Shown here one piece after another: positions 25,717 to 34,412 of a stretch of 64,000 nucleotides of DNA. Below the pieces are notes generated by a model. It had not been told where the DNA came from. It made no database searches and saw nothing but the letters and a program-made list of their open reading frames with translations. The translations under genes were made by a program, and so were the position numbers. The stretch comes from Sphingobium terrigena (GTDB lineage Bacteria > Pseudomonadota > Alphaproteobacteria > Sphingomonadales > Sphingomonadaceae): the NCBI RefSeq assembly GCF_003591655.1, contig NZ_QVRA01000006.1, positions 186,001 through 250,000 of the forward strand. The letters run 5' to 3'. Within the stretch, counting starts at the first letter, position 1. Each line of letters starts with the position of its first letter.

Positions 25717-26810
25717 GCCAGACCCTTACAACCACCCTTGGTCCCGTCCGCCTGATTGGTGAGAATGTAACGCCGATCTGGGGCATGACCAATGCCGAAC
25801 GCAGCCGCCGCATGGCGGAAAGTGCCGCGAAGAATGGCAGCACGCTGGCGGCGGGCCACGAACTGCTGTTCAACCTCACCTACGCCTTCGATCCGCTGCT
25901 GCTGCGCCTCGCGATCGAGACGCCGGGCACCCTGTTCGTCTGGGGCGATACGCCGATCGTGGGCCAGGTGCCGTTGGGCAGCGATCCGCTGACCGCACCC
26001 CATATCATCGACCTGTCGGACGGCCGCACCCTCTACAACCGCCAGCTGCGCAAGCTGGAACAGCCGATGGTGCGCGAATTGACCCCCACGACCCGGCGGG
26101 CGATCGAGCGGCAAAGCTATTTCGGCGCCTATAAGGGCGTGACCGATGTCCTGACCAAATATCTCTGGCCCGAACTGGCGCTGGTCCTGACCCGCATCGC
26201 CGCGCAGCTGCGCATGACCCCGAACATGGTGTCGGTGATCGGTGTCACCCTCTGCCTTCTCGCAACCTGGCTGTTCGCGCAGGGCATGTATTGGACCGGC
26301 TTCCTCTCCGGCTTCATCTTCATGGTGCTGGATACGGTGGACGGCAAACTCGCCCGCTGCACCATCACCTCGTCCAAATGGGGCAATGTGATCGACCATG
26401 GCGTCGATCTGGTCCACCCGCCCTTCTGGTGGTATTTCTGGGGGACGGGGCTGGTCTATTGGGGGCTGGCATTGTCGACCCAGACCTTCGCGCTGGTCAT
26501 GGCGGCGGTGATCGCGGGCTATGTGCTGCAACGACTGATCGAGGGGATGTTCCTAAAGGATTTCGGCATGGACATCCATGTCTGGCAGCGCTTCGACAGC
26601 CAGTTCCGCCTGATCACCGCGCGGCGCAATCCCAATATGGTCATCCTGTTCGTGTCGCTGCTCTTCGCCCGCCCCGACATCGGCCTGATCGCGCTCGCCT
26701 GGTGGACGATGATCTCGCTGGTCGTCCACGCCGTGCGGCTGGCGCAGGCCTATGCCGTCAAGCGGTCGGGCCAGCCGATCGTCAGCTGGATGGAGCAGGC
26801 CCGGCCATGA
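25713..26810 (+). CDS. CDP-alcohol phosphatidyltransferase family protein with N-terminal extension
   Basis: A 365-residue membrane protein. Residues about 165-355 are a complete CDP-alcohol phosphotransferase domain: D207, D210, G211, A214, R215, G224, D228, D232, within several membrane helices. Residues 1-150 are an additional soluble domain with IWGMTNAERSRRM and ERQSYFGAYKGVTD. As I recall them, relatives are two-domain enzymes in which a nucleotidyltransferase-like domain precedes the transferase, as in the inositol-phosphate cytidylyltransferase / di-myo-inositol-phosphate-phosphate synthase of thermophiles; here the first domain lacks an obvious nucleotide-binding loop. A separate nucleotidyltransferase gene lies 0.5 kb away. 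Substrate unknown. Confidence 0.75.
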   Translation: MSQTLTTTLGPVRLIGENVTPIWGMTNAERSRRMAESAAKNGSTLAAGHELLFNLTYAFDPLLLRLAIETPGTLFVWGDTPIVGQVPLGSDPLTAPHIIDLSDGRTLYNRQLRKLEQPMVRELTPTTRRAIERQSYFGAYKGVTDVLTKYLWPELALVLTRIAAQLRMTPNMVSVIGVTLCLLATWLFAQGMYWTGFLSGFIFMVLDTVDGKLARCTITSSKWGNVIDHGVDLVHPPFWWYFWGTGLVYWGLALSTQTFALVMAAVIAGYVLQRLIEGMFLKDFGMDIHVWQRFDSQFRLITARRNPNMVILFVSLLFARPDIGLIALAWWTMISLVVHAVRLAQAYAVKRSGQPIVSWMEQARP

Positions 26811-27244
26811 ACCCCACGATCGAGAAATTCGGCTGGCCCGCCACGCTGATCGCGGAGTTCACCCACTGGGTCGTGCTGCTCCGCCCGGCCCAGCCGACGC
26901 TGGGGTCGCTGATCCTGGCGGCGAAAAGCGACGCGACGGCGTTCGGTGATCTGCCCGCGCAAGCCCATGCCGAACTCAAGACCGTCACCGCGACGATCGA
27001 AGCCGCGCTGACCAGGGCAGTCGACTATGCGAAGATCAACTATCTGATGCTGATGATGGTCGACCCCCATGTCCATTTCCACGTCATCCCCCGCTATGAG
27101 GGGACACGCAGCGCGGCGGGTGTGAGTGTGGCGGATTCAGGCTGGCCGGGCCAACCGGACCTTGGTGCCGCGGTCAAGCTGGACAGTGAGCTGGACAATG
27201 TGAAAGCGTGGCTGAAGGGGTGTTTCGATAGCGAAATGATATAG
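26807..27244 (+). CDS. HIT-family protein
   Basis: A 145-residue histidine-triad protein. The triad is H88-V-H90-F-H92 in MMVDPHVHFHVIPRYEG, normally the catalytic motif of nucleotide hydrolases or transferases acting on NMP-phosphoramidates, dinucleoside polyphosphates or nucleotide-activated compounds. It overlaps the CDP-alcohol transferase by 4 bp (ATGA), so it may recycle a nucleotide by-product of that pathway; this is inference. It converges on the nucleotidyltransferase gene 28 bp downstream. Confidence 0.85.
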   Translation: MNPTIEKFGWPATLIAEFTHWVVLLRPAQPTLGSLILAAKSDATAFGDLPAQAHAELKTVTATIEAALTRAVDYAKINYLMLMMVDPHVHFHVIPRYEGTRSAAGVSVADSGWPGQPDLGAAVKLDSELDNVKAWLKGCFDSEMI

Positions 27245-27272
27245 CCGCGCGTTTGTTTAACCCTCGCTTCGC

Positions 27273-28043
27273 CTACTGCCCGTAGCGCCCTTCGGCGACC
27301 CACTTCGCCGTCAGCGCCGTCGCCGCCTCGACATCCTGATGGAAATCGACCTCCTGCCATTCCAGCCCCTCAATGGAGGCGGTGCCGACGCGGTTGCCCT
27401 TGGCGATGATGTCGATGGCGCGCAGATACCAGCGTTCGACGCCTTCGGGGGTGCGCATCATCTGGTCGATCTGGTTGCGGAAGATCGCCGGGCCTTCGCC
27501 GGTGAAAGCCAGCATCCCGATCGATTCGGCATTGGTGTCGGGCGGCAGCAGCCGCTTGCCGATATGGTGCAGGCGGCCGCTGTCATCGCGGTTCACCTTC
27601 ATATCATCATCGTCATAGTCGCCGTCCGCCTTCACATCGACGGTCACGGTGATGGCGTCCCTGGCTCCCGCAATGAGTTTCGCGACGATCTCGTCCGACA
27701 CGATGGTATCGCCGTTCAGGATGATGAAGTCCCGGTCCATCTCCTCCCGCACGATCCAGCAGGTGCCAAGGTTATCGGCCACCTGAAAGAAGGGATTGAA
27801 CACGCAGCGGATGCGCGCGCCGGTCTCGCGATACAATTGCAGCGCATGATCCTCGACCCGTTCGGTGCGGAAACCCGTTACCACCACGATATCGGTCACG
27901 CCATTGGCGACCAGCGCGGCGATCTGCCAGCTGATCAGGGTGCGGCCGTTGAAGTCGATCATGCATTTGGGCACGTCGCGGGTCAGCGGCAACAGGCGCG
28001 ATCCTTGCCCCGCGGACAGGATGATGGCTTTGGTGATGGTCAT
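27273..28043 (-). CDS. Sugar/polyol-phosphate nucleotidyltransferase
   Basis: A 256-residue nucleotidyltransferase (GT-A-like Rossmann fold). The nucleotide-binding loop is LSAGQGSRLLPLTRDVPKCM (residues 9-28), followed by VVTGFRTERVEDH, ILNGDTIVSDE (metal-binding Asp) and EGLEWQEVDFHQDVEAA at the C-terminus. This pattern fits cytidylyl- or guanylyl-transferases that activate a small phosphorylated alcohol, such as inositol-1-phosphate or choline-phosphate. Given the CDP-alcohol transferase and glycerophosphotransferase neighbours, CTP-dependent activation of a polyol phosphate is the best guess. The start at 28043 matches the family N-terminus MxITKAIILSAGQGSR. Confidence 0.8.
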   Translation of the reverse strand: MTITKAIILSAGQGSRLLPLTRDVPKCMIDFNGRTLISWQIAALVANGVTDIVVVTGFRTERVEDHALQLYRETGARIRCVFNPFFQVADNLGTCWIVREEMDRDFIILNGDTIVSDEIVAKLIAGARDAITVTVDVKADGDYDDDDMKVNRDDSGRLHHIGKRLLPPDTNAESIGMLAFTGEGPAIFRNQIDQMMRTPEGVERWYLRAIDIIAKGNRVGTASIEGLEWQEVDFHQDVEAATALTAKWVAEGRYGQ

Positions 28044-28134
28044 GGCGCGGGTCTTTAGAGGGGAAATTGGCCGAAAAAAAGGCGGCTTCAAACTGACGTT
28101 CGCAACGCCTAGAGCGGATCGACTTCAACTTTAT

Positions 28135-28200
28135 CCGTTCATTTCGAGCGAAGTCGAGAAACCGCGCGCAACGTTTCTCGACTTCGCTCGAAACGAACGG
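28135..28200. repeat. Long palindrome, family A copy 2
   Basis: The arms 28135-28162 and 28173-28200 match the family A element at 3946-4017 with one mismatch between the arms (28141). It lies in the divergent gap between the nucleotidyltransferase and flippase genes. Confidence 0.85.
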
Positions 28201-28232
28201 GAATTACAATGCGGCGAGGGCTGGAAAGCAGA

Positions 28233-29546
28233 ATGATGGCGAAACCCAAGCCCGGCGCAGCACAGGACGGCTTTTCCCGCATCTTGGCCAATACCGGCTG
28301 GCTGCTGGGGGGCAAGGGCGTGGGCGCGGTGTTGAGCCTTGCCTATCTCGCCATCGTTACCCGGACGCTGGGCGTTGCCGATTTCGGGCGGTTCGCGCTG
28401 GTGCTGAGCGCCGCGACGGTCATCAAGACCATCACCAGTTTCGACAGCTGGCAGATCGTCGTGCGTTATGGCCAGACCCATCTGGCCACCGGCAACGCCG
28501 ACGCGCTGAACCGGGTTTTGCGCTTCTGTATCCTCATTGATCTTGCCTCCGCCGTGGTGGGCGGGGCGATTGCCGCCTTCATCATCCTGGCCTTTGGCGG
28601 GCTGCTCGAACTGCCGCCGGGCATGGGGTGGCAGGCCTGGATCTTCTGCATGGTGATGATGATCACCATCCGGTCCAGCCCCACCGGCATATTGCGCCTG
28701 TTCGACCGGTTCGATTCCGCCGCGCTCGCCGAAACCATGATTCCCGTGGGCCGGATGATCGGCGCGGTCGCGGCGCTATGGCTGATGCCGACGATCACCG
28801 GCTTCCTGATCGCCTGGGGCGCGGCCGAACTGCTCTGCGCCATCGCCTATTGGTGGCTGGCACTGCGCGAAGGGCGCGGGCGGATCGGCCAGTGGCGCGC
28901 GGGCCGGGCGATGTACGCACGGGCGGAAAATCCCGGCATCATCGGCTTCCTGACCGCCACCAACCTCCAGACCAGCCTGTCGTCCATGGGGCAGCAGGTC
29001 GCGGTGCTGGTGGTGGGCCTGTTCGTGGGGCCAGTCGGCGCGGGCCTCTATCGCCTCGCCAACCAGCTCGCCAATTCGCTGACCAAGATTTCGGGGCTAT
29101 TGTCGCGCAGCATCTTCGTCGAACTGTCGCGCAGCGGCAGTCAGGGCGGCGAAGCGCTGGGCGCGCTGTTCCGCCGCACCAACCGGCTGGCGCTGGTCGC
29201 GGGCGCGGTCATCATCGCGCTGATCCTGATCATCGGCCATCCGCTGCTGGGGCTGATCGCCGGGCGCGACTTCCTGCCCGCCTATCCGCTGCTGCTGCTG
29301 CTGGGCATTGCCGCCTGCATCGACCTGATCGGGGTCAGCTATCGCCCGCTGCTGATGGCGACCGACCGGGCGGGCCTGTCACTGCGCATCACCTTCATCT
29401 CGACCGCGCTGCTGCTGGGGATGCAGGCCGCGCTGCTGCCGCTCTACGGCACGATCGGTGCAGCCAGCGCCAATATCGTCGCGGCCATTGCCGGCTTCGT
29501 GATGATGGGCCTGGCCAGCCGCAACGCGGTGCGCGCGGAGGGTTAG
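28233..29546 (+). CDS. Polysaccharide-type flippase (MATE/MOP superfamily)
   Basis: A 437-residue multispanning membrane protein of the oligosaccharidyl-lipid flippase (Wzx-like) group. It begins with a cytosolic tail and ILANTGWLLGGKGVGAVLSL, the first transmembrane helix of the family; FGRFALVLSA, GQQVAVLVVGLFVGPVGAGLYRLANQL and about a dozen hydrophobic helices follow. It would move a lipid-linked saccharide or similar across the inner membrane. ATG codons at 28233 and 28236 are both possible. Being divergent from the nucleotidyltransferase and near the CDP-alcohol genes, it may export their product. Confidence 0.85.
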   Translation: MMAKPKPGAAQDGFSRILANTGWLLGGKGVGAVLSLAYLAIVTRTLGVADFGRFALVLSAATVIKTITSFDSWQIVVRYGQTHLATGNADALNRVLRFCILIDLASAVVGGAIAAFIILAFGGLLELPPGMGWQAWIFCMVMMITIRSSPTGILRLFDRFDSAALAETMIPVGRMIGAVAALWLMPTITGFLIAWGAAELLCAIAYWWLALREGRGRIGQWRAGRAMYARAENPGIIGFLTATNLQTSLSSMGQQVAVLVVGLFVGPVGAGLYRLANQLANSLTKISGLLSRSIFVELSRSGSQGGEALGALFRRTNRLALVAGAVIIALILIIGHPLLGLIAGRDFLPAYPLLLLLGIAACIDLIGVSYRPLLMATDRAGLSLRITFISTALLLGMQAALLPLYGTIGAASANIVAAIAGFVMMGLASRNAVRAEG

Positions 29547-29578
29547 AGGAGATGGCAAGATTTTAGGGTACACCACAC

Positions 29579-29718
29579 CCGTTCGTCCTGAGTAGCCATT
29601 GAGCAAAGTCGGAGTCGCAGACGACCGTAGGTCAAATGGCGTATCGAAGGATCAAACGCTGTGCATGATGCTTCGATACGAGCCTTCGACAGGCTCAGTC
29701 TCTACTCAGCACGAACGG
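29579..29718. repeat. Nested intergenic palindrome, family D
   Basis: Outer arms CCGTTCGTCCTGAGTAG (29579-29595) and CTACTCAGCACGAACGG (29702-29718) pair with one interruption. An inner pair GTATCGAAG (29641-29649) / CTTCGATAC (29671-29679) is perfect. The half-site CCTTCGACAGGCTCAG also occurs in the element at 57103-57179, so these elements share a building block. Confidence 0.75.
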
Positions 29719-29761
29719 ATATGGACACAGTCATCATGTTGTAAACTCAGCGCGCCCAACG

Positions 29762-29788
29762 AAAAAGGGGCCGGAAAACCGGCCCCTT
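29762..29788 (-). terminator. Intrinsic terminator of rplM-rpsI
   Basis: A perfect 10-bp stem, AAGGGGCCGG (29765-29774) with CCGGCCCCTT (29779-29788), and a 4-nt loop; on the minus strand it is followed by a T-run (TTTTTC). It begins about 28 bp after the rpsI stop. Confidence 0.85.
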
Positions 29789-29816
29789 CTCGATAGTCTG
29801 ACAGTGCCTGAAACGC

Positions 29817-30383
29817 TTAGCGCTTCGAGAACTGGAAGCTCTTGCGGGCCTTCGCCTTGCCGTACTTCTTACGTTCGACAACGCGGCTGTCGCGGGTCAG
29901 GAAGCCTTCGGCCTTGACCGCGCTGCGCAGCGCCGGTTCATACTTGGTCAGCGCCTGGGCGATGCCATGCTTAACCGCACCGGCCTGACCCGACAGACCG
30001 CCGCCCTTGACGGTGCAGATCACGTCATACTGGCCATTGCGATCGGTCACGCCGAACGGCTGGTTGATCACCAGACGCAGGGTGGGACGGGCGAAGTAGA
30101 TTTCCTGGTCGCGGCCATTGACCGTGATCTTGCCGGTGCCGGGCTTCACCCAGACGCGGGCAACGGCATCCTTGCGGCGGCCGGTCGCATAAGCGCGGCC
30201 AAGATTGTCGATCTCCTGCTGGCGCAGCGGCATGGTCGAAACCGGCGGCGCGATCGGCGCATCGGCAACGATGTCGGCTTCAGCAACAGGCGCTTGCGCA
30301 GCGGCAGGCGCGGCAACCGGAGCCGCAGCGGCTTCGGCAGCGATCTGTGCGAGATCGGACAGGGACTGGCGGTTATCGGACAT
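29817..30383 (-). CDS. rpsI: 30S ribosomal protein S9 with a long N-terminal extension
   Basis: S9 sits in the head of the 30S subunit, with its C-terminal tail reaching the P-site tRNA. The last 130 residues are a standard S9 ([21 protein letters not shown] to the conserved SFQFSKR terminus). Before them are about 58 extra residues, Ala/Pro-rich and acidic, with no predicted structure. The full 188-residue reading is supported by direct coupling to rplM: the rplM stop and rpsI start share one base (TAATG). Extensions of this kind occur in sphingomonads; their role is unknown. Confidence 0.95.
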   Translation of the reverse strand: MSDNRQSLSDLAQIAAEAAAAPVAAPAAAQAPVAEADIVADAPIAPPVSTMPLRQQEIDNLGRAYATGRRKDAVARVWVKPGTGKITVNGRDQEIYFARPTLRLVINQPFGVTDRNGQYDVICTVKGGGLSGQAGAVKHGIAQALTKYEPALRSAVKAEGFLTRDSRVVERKKYGKAKARKSFQFSKR

Positions 30384-30862
30384 TATGCACCCACCTTGTT
30401 CTTGCGGTTGCGCGACGCGAAGTCGAGCACTTGCGGGTTCTGGGCTTCATGCGGATGCTCGGCGCCGCCGAACACGCGCAGGTTGCGCATCTGCTGGCGA
30501 CCCAGCGGGCCACGCGGGATCATGCGTTCGATCGCCTTTTCCAGCACGCGCTCAGGGAAACGGCCTTCCAAAATCTTGGCAGGGGTGGTTTCCTTGATGC
30601 CGCCGGCATAACCGGTGTGCTTGTAATAGACTTTGTCGGTCAGCTTCTTGCCGGTGAACTTCACCTTGCCCGCGTTGATGATGATGACATTGTCACCACA
30701 ATCGACATGGGGCGTGAAGCTGGTCTTGTGCTTGCCGCGCAGGATATTCGCCACGGTCGAAGCGAGACGGCCAACAACAAGGCCTTCCGCGTCGATCAGG
30801 ACCCATTTTTTTTCGACCGTCGCCGGCGAGGCCGACTTGGTGGTCTTCATCAGCGCCTTCAT
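30383..30862 (-). CDS. rplM: 50S ribosomal protein L13
   Basis: An early-assembly large-subunit protein. It has 159 residues, with [18 protein letters not shown] at the N-terminus, [33 protein letters not shown] and [19 protein letters not shown]. The start at 30862 follows a GGAGAA ribosome-binding site at 8 nt, slightly longer than E. coli L13. It is the first gene of the conserved rplM-rpsI operon. Confidence 0.96.
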   Translation of the reverse strand: MKALMKTTKSASPATVEKKWVLIDAEGLVVGRLASTVANILRGKHKTSFTPHVDCGDNVIIINAGKVKFTGKKLTDKVYYKHTGYAGGIKETTPAKILEGRFPERVLEKAIERMIPRGPLGRQQMRNLRVFGGAEHPHEAQNPQVLDFASRNRKNKVGA

Positions 30863-30997
30863 GGTGCCAATTCTCCAGAATGAAAAAGGAAACCGGACGC
30901 CGTTGCCGACGCCCGGAAGTGGGGCGCTAATGACCGGTGGCAGGTCACAAGTCAAGAGATTCGGCGGCTTTGCTGACGGGTAAAATAATACCCGTCA

Positions 30998-31795
30998 CTA
31001 TTGGGCCGGGGTCAACTCGCGCTTTTCCGACACCGCGCGCGTCCCCAGCATGAGATTGCGCTGCTGTTTTTCGATCAGGCCGGTGCGCCGCGACAGGTGG
31101 TAGGTGATGCCGACATTGATCCCGTTGCCCGCCAGTTGCTCGTCCAGATCGAGCGCCTTGTCCGACTGCGCCGTCACCCGCAGCACGCCCTCGACCGGGA
31201 CCGGACGGCCCAGCGGCGCGCCCGCCACGGTCCGCACACCCCGCCCCGCGCCATCCTCCACCTTGCCGCCTGCGAACAGAAAGAGCGGCCGCAATTCGCC
31301 AGCCAGCAGCGCCAGCCGACCGTCGGGCGACAGGCCCGACAGCAAGGCTTGGACCGACAGCAGCGCCCGGTGGCGCGGCGTGTCCGGCGCGAACGCCGCC
31401 AGCATCTTGGCGAGGCCAGCCTGCACCGCGCTCCAGACCGCATCCATATTGTCGAGCGCGACGATCTGCCCCGCGGCATCGACATGAAAATGATGCTCCA
31501 CCCCGATCAGCGGCGTCAGCGCGGCGGCATAGGGTTCAGCGCCAGATGCAGGCGCATCGCTGTCGATGGCTTGCAGTGTGGCGTGGAGAATATAGCCCTC
31601 CCCTGCCTTCTCGAACCGCAGGTCGCGGGTTGCGCTGAACCGGCTGACCTTGCCTTCGACGGGGCGGTGCTGCTCGATCTGATAGGTGAGACGCTGATCG
31701 ACCGGCGGCGCAAAGGGGATGGCGATGGTTTCGGCCTGCGCGATCCCCGGCACCAGCAGCGCCAGGCAGAGCGCCGCCGCGCGTATCGTCCTCAT
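30998..31795 (-). CDS. Secreted protein of unknown function, coupled to heme A synthase
   Basis: A 265-residue protein with a clear Sec signal peptide (MRTIRAAALCLALLVPGIAQA, cleavage after AQA). The mature part has PFAPPVDQRLTYQIEQHRPV, a beta-rich pattern with alternating hydrophobics, and ends NLMLGTRAVSEKRELTPAQ. It looks like a periplasmic or outer-surface beta domain without catalytic motifs; I do not recognise a named function. Its start overlaps the ctaA stop (ATGA), so it is co-translated with heme A synthase and might act in cytochrome oxidase assembly; that is inference from position only. Confidence 0.7.
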   Translation of the reverse strand: MRTIRAAALCLALLVPGIAQAETIAIPFAPPVDQRLTYQIEQHRPVEGKVSRFSATRDLRFEKAGEGYILHATLQAIDSDAPASGAEPYAAALTPLIGVEHHFHVDAAGQIVALDNMDAVWSAVQAGLAKMLAAFAPDTPRHRALLSVQALLSGLSPDGRLALLAGELRPLFLFAGGKVEDGAGRGVRTVAGAPLGRPVPVEGVLRVTAQSDKALDLDEQLAGNGINVGITYHLSRRTGLIEKQQRNLMLGTRAVSEKRELTPAQ

Positions 31796-32814
31796 AAGCG
31801 ACGCACGCCGATGGCATGGGCACCCCAGGCCGCCGACGCCACCACCAGCGCGCCAACCGCCTGATGCAGCACGGCGAGCGGCAGGGCGATGCCGCTGACG
31901 ACGGTGGCGATACCCAGAACGATCTGCGTCCCCACCGTCGCATTGATCGCGATCGAAGGGGCGCGCTGCCCGGCCCGCCTGGCCTGTCGCGCCAGCAGGA
32001 TCAGCGCCAGCGCAGCGCCCCAGGCCCACCAGCGATGCAGGAAATGGACGAGATAGGGGTCGCTCGACACGGTGACCCAGAGCGAACCCAGCCAGCTAAT
32101 CCCTTCCGGCACCAGATGATCGTTCATCAGCGGCCAGGTGTTCGACACATAGCCCGCATCCAGCCCGGCGGTGAAGGCACCCAGCATCAACTGCACGAAC
32201 AGCGCCACCAATGCGATCAGCGCCAGCGGCCGCAATCGTGCGGGGCGCGCGCGACTGTTGCGGGACAGCGCCAGCAGATCGAGCGCGGTCCAGGCCAGCC
32301 CGCCGATGATGAAAAGCGCCGTCAGCAAATGCACCGCCAGCCGGTAATGGCTGACATCGGTGCGCAGCGACAGGCCGGACTTGACCATCCACCAGCCGAT
32401 CGCGCCCTGCAATCCGCCGAGCGCCAGCAGCGCGACCAGACGGGGGCCATAGCCTGCCGGGATCGCGCGTTTCCATGCAAACCACAGCAGCGGCAGGGCG
32501 AAGGCGACGCCGATCAGCCGTCCAAGCAGCCGATGCAGCCATTCCCAGAAGAAGATGAACTGGAAATCGGCAAGGCTCATGCCCCGGTTGATCTGCTGAT
32601 ATTCGGGGATTTGCTGATAGAGGCGAAAGGCCTCCATCCACTGGTCGTGGGTCAGCGGCGGAATGGCGCCGGTGATCGGCTTCCACTGGGTGATCGACAG
32701 GCCCGATTCGGTCAGGCGGGTGATGCCGCCAACCACGACCATGACGAACACCAAAGCGGCGACAAACAGCAACCAGCGGGCGATCGCCACCGGGCGGGGA
32801 AAGGGATTGGCCAT
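31792..32814 (-). CDS. ctaA: Heme A synthase (COX15/CtaA)
   Basis: Converts heme O to heme A for aa3-type cytochrome oxidase. It has 340 residues, eight hydrophobic helices in two four-helix bundles, and conserved histidines in the helices: FWEWLHRLLGRLIG, SHYRLAVHLLTA, FLHRWWAW and LHQAVGALVV. The N-terminal VGGITRLTESGLSITQWKPITG is the COX15 type 2 signature of alphaproteobacteria and mitochondria. The start at 32814 is preferred. Its stop overlaps the start of the following secreted protein. Confidence 0.94.
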   Translation of the reverse strand: MANPFPRPVAIARWLLFVAALVFVMVVVGGITRLTESGLSITQWKPITGAIPPLTHDQWMEAFRLYQQIPEYQQINRGMSLADFQFIFFWEWLHRLLGRLIGVAFALPLLWFAWKRAIPAGYGPRLVALLALGGLQGAIGWWMVKSGLSLRTDVSHYRLAVHLLTALFIIGGLAWTALDLLALSRNSRARPARLRPLALIALVALFVQLMLGAFTAGLDAGYVSNTWPLMNDHLVPEGISWLGSLWVTVSSDPYLVHFLHRWWAWGAALALILLARQARRAGQRAPSIAINATVGTQIVLGIATVVSGIALPLAVLHQAVGALVVASAAWGAHAIGVRRL

Positions 32815-32880
32815 GACCGGTCCATGCCCCCAAGCCTGCATCGTTTCAAGCAGGACGATCGGGACAAATCGTCCAAGCCC

Positions 32881-33510
32881 TTAAAGCGTCGCCTTCCAGG
32901 CCGCGACCAGTTCGCGCCCCCGCGCGCCGACCAGCGCCGCGTCGTCACCGGGGCGGTAGAGCGCGCCGCCCACGCCAATGCCTTCGCAGCCACCCGCCAG
33001 CCATTCACCGATCGTGTCAGCACCAGTGCCGCCCACGGCCCAGACGCCGACATGCCTGGGCAGCACATCCTTGACCGCCTTCACATAGGCCGGGCCAAGC
33101 CGGGCGGCAGGGAAGAGTTTGATCCGGCGTGCGCCGGCGGCGATGGCGGCAAAGGCTTCGCTGGGGGTCATAAAGCCGGGCAGCAGATCAAGGCCCAGTT
33201 CCGCGCCGCGGGCGATGACGGCGGGGTTGGTGTTGGGCGTCACCATGATCCGTCCGCCCGCGCCATGCAGTTGCTCGACTGCCTCGACGCTCAGCACCGT
33301 GCCGCCGCCGATGATCGCGCGGTCGCCAAAGGCCTGTTGCATCGCGCCGATGCTGGCCAGCGGGTCGGGCGAGTTGAACGGGACTTCGAGGATACGGATG
33401 CCCGCCTCGACCAGCGCGGCGGCGACGTCCAGCGCCTCGTCCGGGCGGATGCCGCGCAGGATGGCGGCGATCGGCGGCGCGCCATCGGCCAGCAATTCGT
33501 CCATCGTCAT
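32881..33510 (-). CDS. dgoA: 2-dehydro-3-deoxy-6-phosphogalactonate aldolase
   Basis: A class I aldolase of the KDPG/KDPGal family that splits 2-keto-3-deoxy-6-phosphogalactonate into pyruvate and glyceraldehyde-3-phosphate. It has 209 residues: PIAAILRGIRPDEALDVAAAL at the N-terminus, EVPFNSPDPLASI (the NSP pattern separates KDPGal from KDPG aldolases), GGGTVLS, VTPNTNPAVI and the Schiff-base lysine in RRIKLFPA. It overlaps dgoK by 4 bp. This is the last enzyme of De Ley-Doudoroff galactose catabolism. Confidence 0.92.
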   Translation of the reverse strand: MTMDELLADGAPPIAAILRGIRPDEALDVAAALVEAGIRILEVPFNSPDPLASIGAMQQAFGDRAIIGGGTVLSVEAVEQLHGAGGRIMVTPNTNPAVIARGAELGLDLLPGFMTPSEAFAAIAAGARRIKLFPAARLGPAYVKAVKDVLPRHVGVWAVGGTGADTIGEWLAGGCEGIGVGGALYRPGDDAALVGARGRELVAAWKATL

Positions 33511-34412
33511 AGTGTCATCTCTCCACCATAGCCCAGCCCTGCCAGCGCGCAGGCGTCGCCCTCCAGACGCTGCGACTCAAGCCCTTGTGCCGCCAGTGCG
33601 CGGGCATAGCGATCCGCCAGCCGCGCGTCGCCGATCAGCGTCACGCCATCGTCCGCCTGCAACAGCGCACGGGCCTCAGCAATCTCGCTGCCGATCAGCA
33701 GCCCGGACAGATAGCCCAGCGCCCAGTCGGCCGATCGCCCGGCGCGCAGCCGCATCGCCCGTGCCGCGAACAACTGTGCCAGCACAGCGCCCTCGCCCGC
33801 CCGCGCCAGCCCTTCGGCAAAGCCAGCCGCTTCCTGTGCCGCATCGCCCACCGCATCCTTTGGCCCCAGCGTCGATCGGTCCCGCAGCAGGGCAAACAGC
33901 TCGCCGGTCGGCACGGTGCGGAACGCCAGCACGCGGCCATCCTGAACCAGCGCCCATTTGCTGTGGGTGCCGGGCAGGACGATCAGGCGGCGACCCTGCG
34001 CCAGCGCCGGATCGCGCGCGCAGGCACCGAAAATCTGCGTTTCCTCGCCGCGCATCACGTCTGGGATGCCATCCGCGCCGGTGCAGGCCAGTCCCGCCAT
34101 GATCGCGATCGGCGCGCCGCGCCAGTCGAAGCCTATGGCGGCTGCGCGCCAGCTTGCTGCGTCCGCCGGGCAATCGGCATAGGGTGCCTCGACCCAGCCG
34201 TCGCGCGCGCCGACCATGCCGCACAGGGTGATGGACAGCGGTGTCCCGTCGGCCAGCCAGGGCGCTACCGTATCGGCAAAAGCGGCTTCGGCTGCCCGTC
34301 CGACAGCGCCGATGCCCGGTCCGTCGCGGCGTGCGACGATCCGCCCCTCCTCGACCCGGAACAGGCGCAAATTGCTGGTCCCCCAGTCGCCGATGACCGT
34401 GTAGCCGCTCAT
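33507..34412 (-). CDS. dgoK: 2-dehydro-3-deoxygalactonokinase
   Basis: Phosphorylates 2-keto-3-deoxygalactonate with ATP. It has 301 residues and the DgoK signature: VIGDWGTSNLRLFRVEEG (N-terminal phosphate loop), ITLCGMVGARDGWVEAPYADCPAD, VLPGTHSKWAL and LSGLLIGSEI. The start at 34412 uses a GGAAG ribosome-binding site. Stop and start of dgoK-dgoA overlap, so they form one transcript, divergent from the dehydratase-dehydrogenase operon across a 137-bp regulatory gap. Confidence 0.93.
   Translation of the reverse strand: MSGYTVIGDWGTSNLRLFRVEEGRIVARRDGPGIGAVGRAAEAAFADTVAPWLADGTPLSITLCGMVGARDGWVEAPYADCPADAASWRAAAIGFDWRGAPIAIMAGLACTGADGIPDVMRGEETQIFGACARDPALAQGRRLIVLPGTHSKWALVQDGRVLAFRTVPTGELFALLRDRSTLGPKDAVGDAAQEAAGFAEGLARAGEGAVLAQLFAARAMRLRAGRSADWALGYLSGLLIGSEIAEARALLQADDGVTLIGDARLADRYARALAAQGLESQRLEGDACALAGLGYGGEMTL

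Noticed and set aside
28628-29566. 312-codon plus-strand frame overlapping the flippase
   Set aside because: A different frame of the flippase gene; Arg/Gly/Pro-rich and lacking membrane helices.
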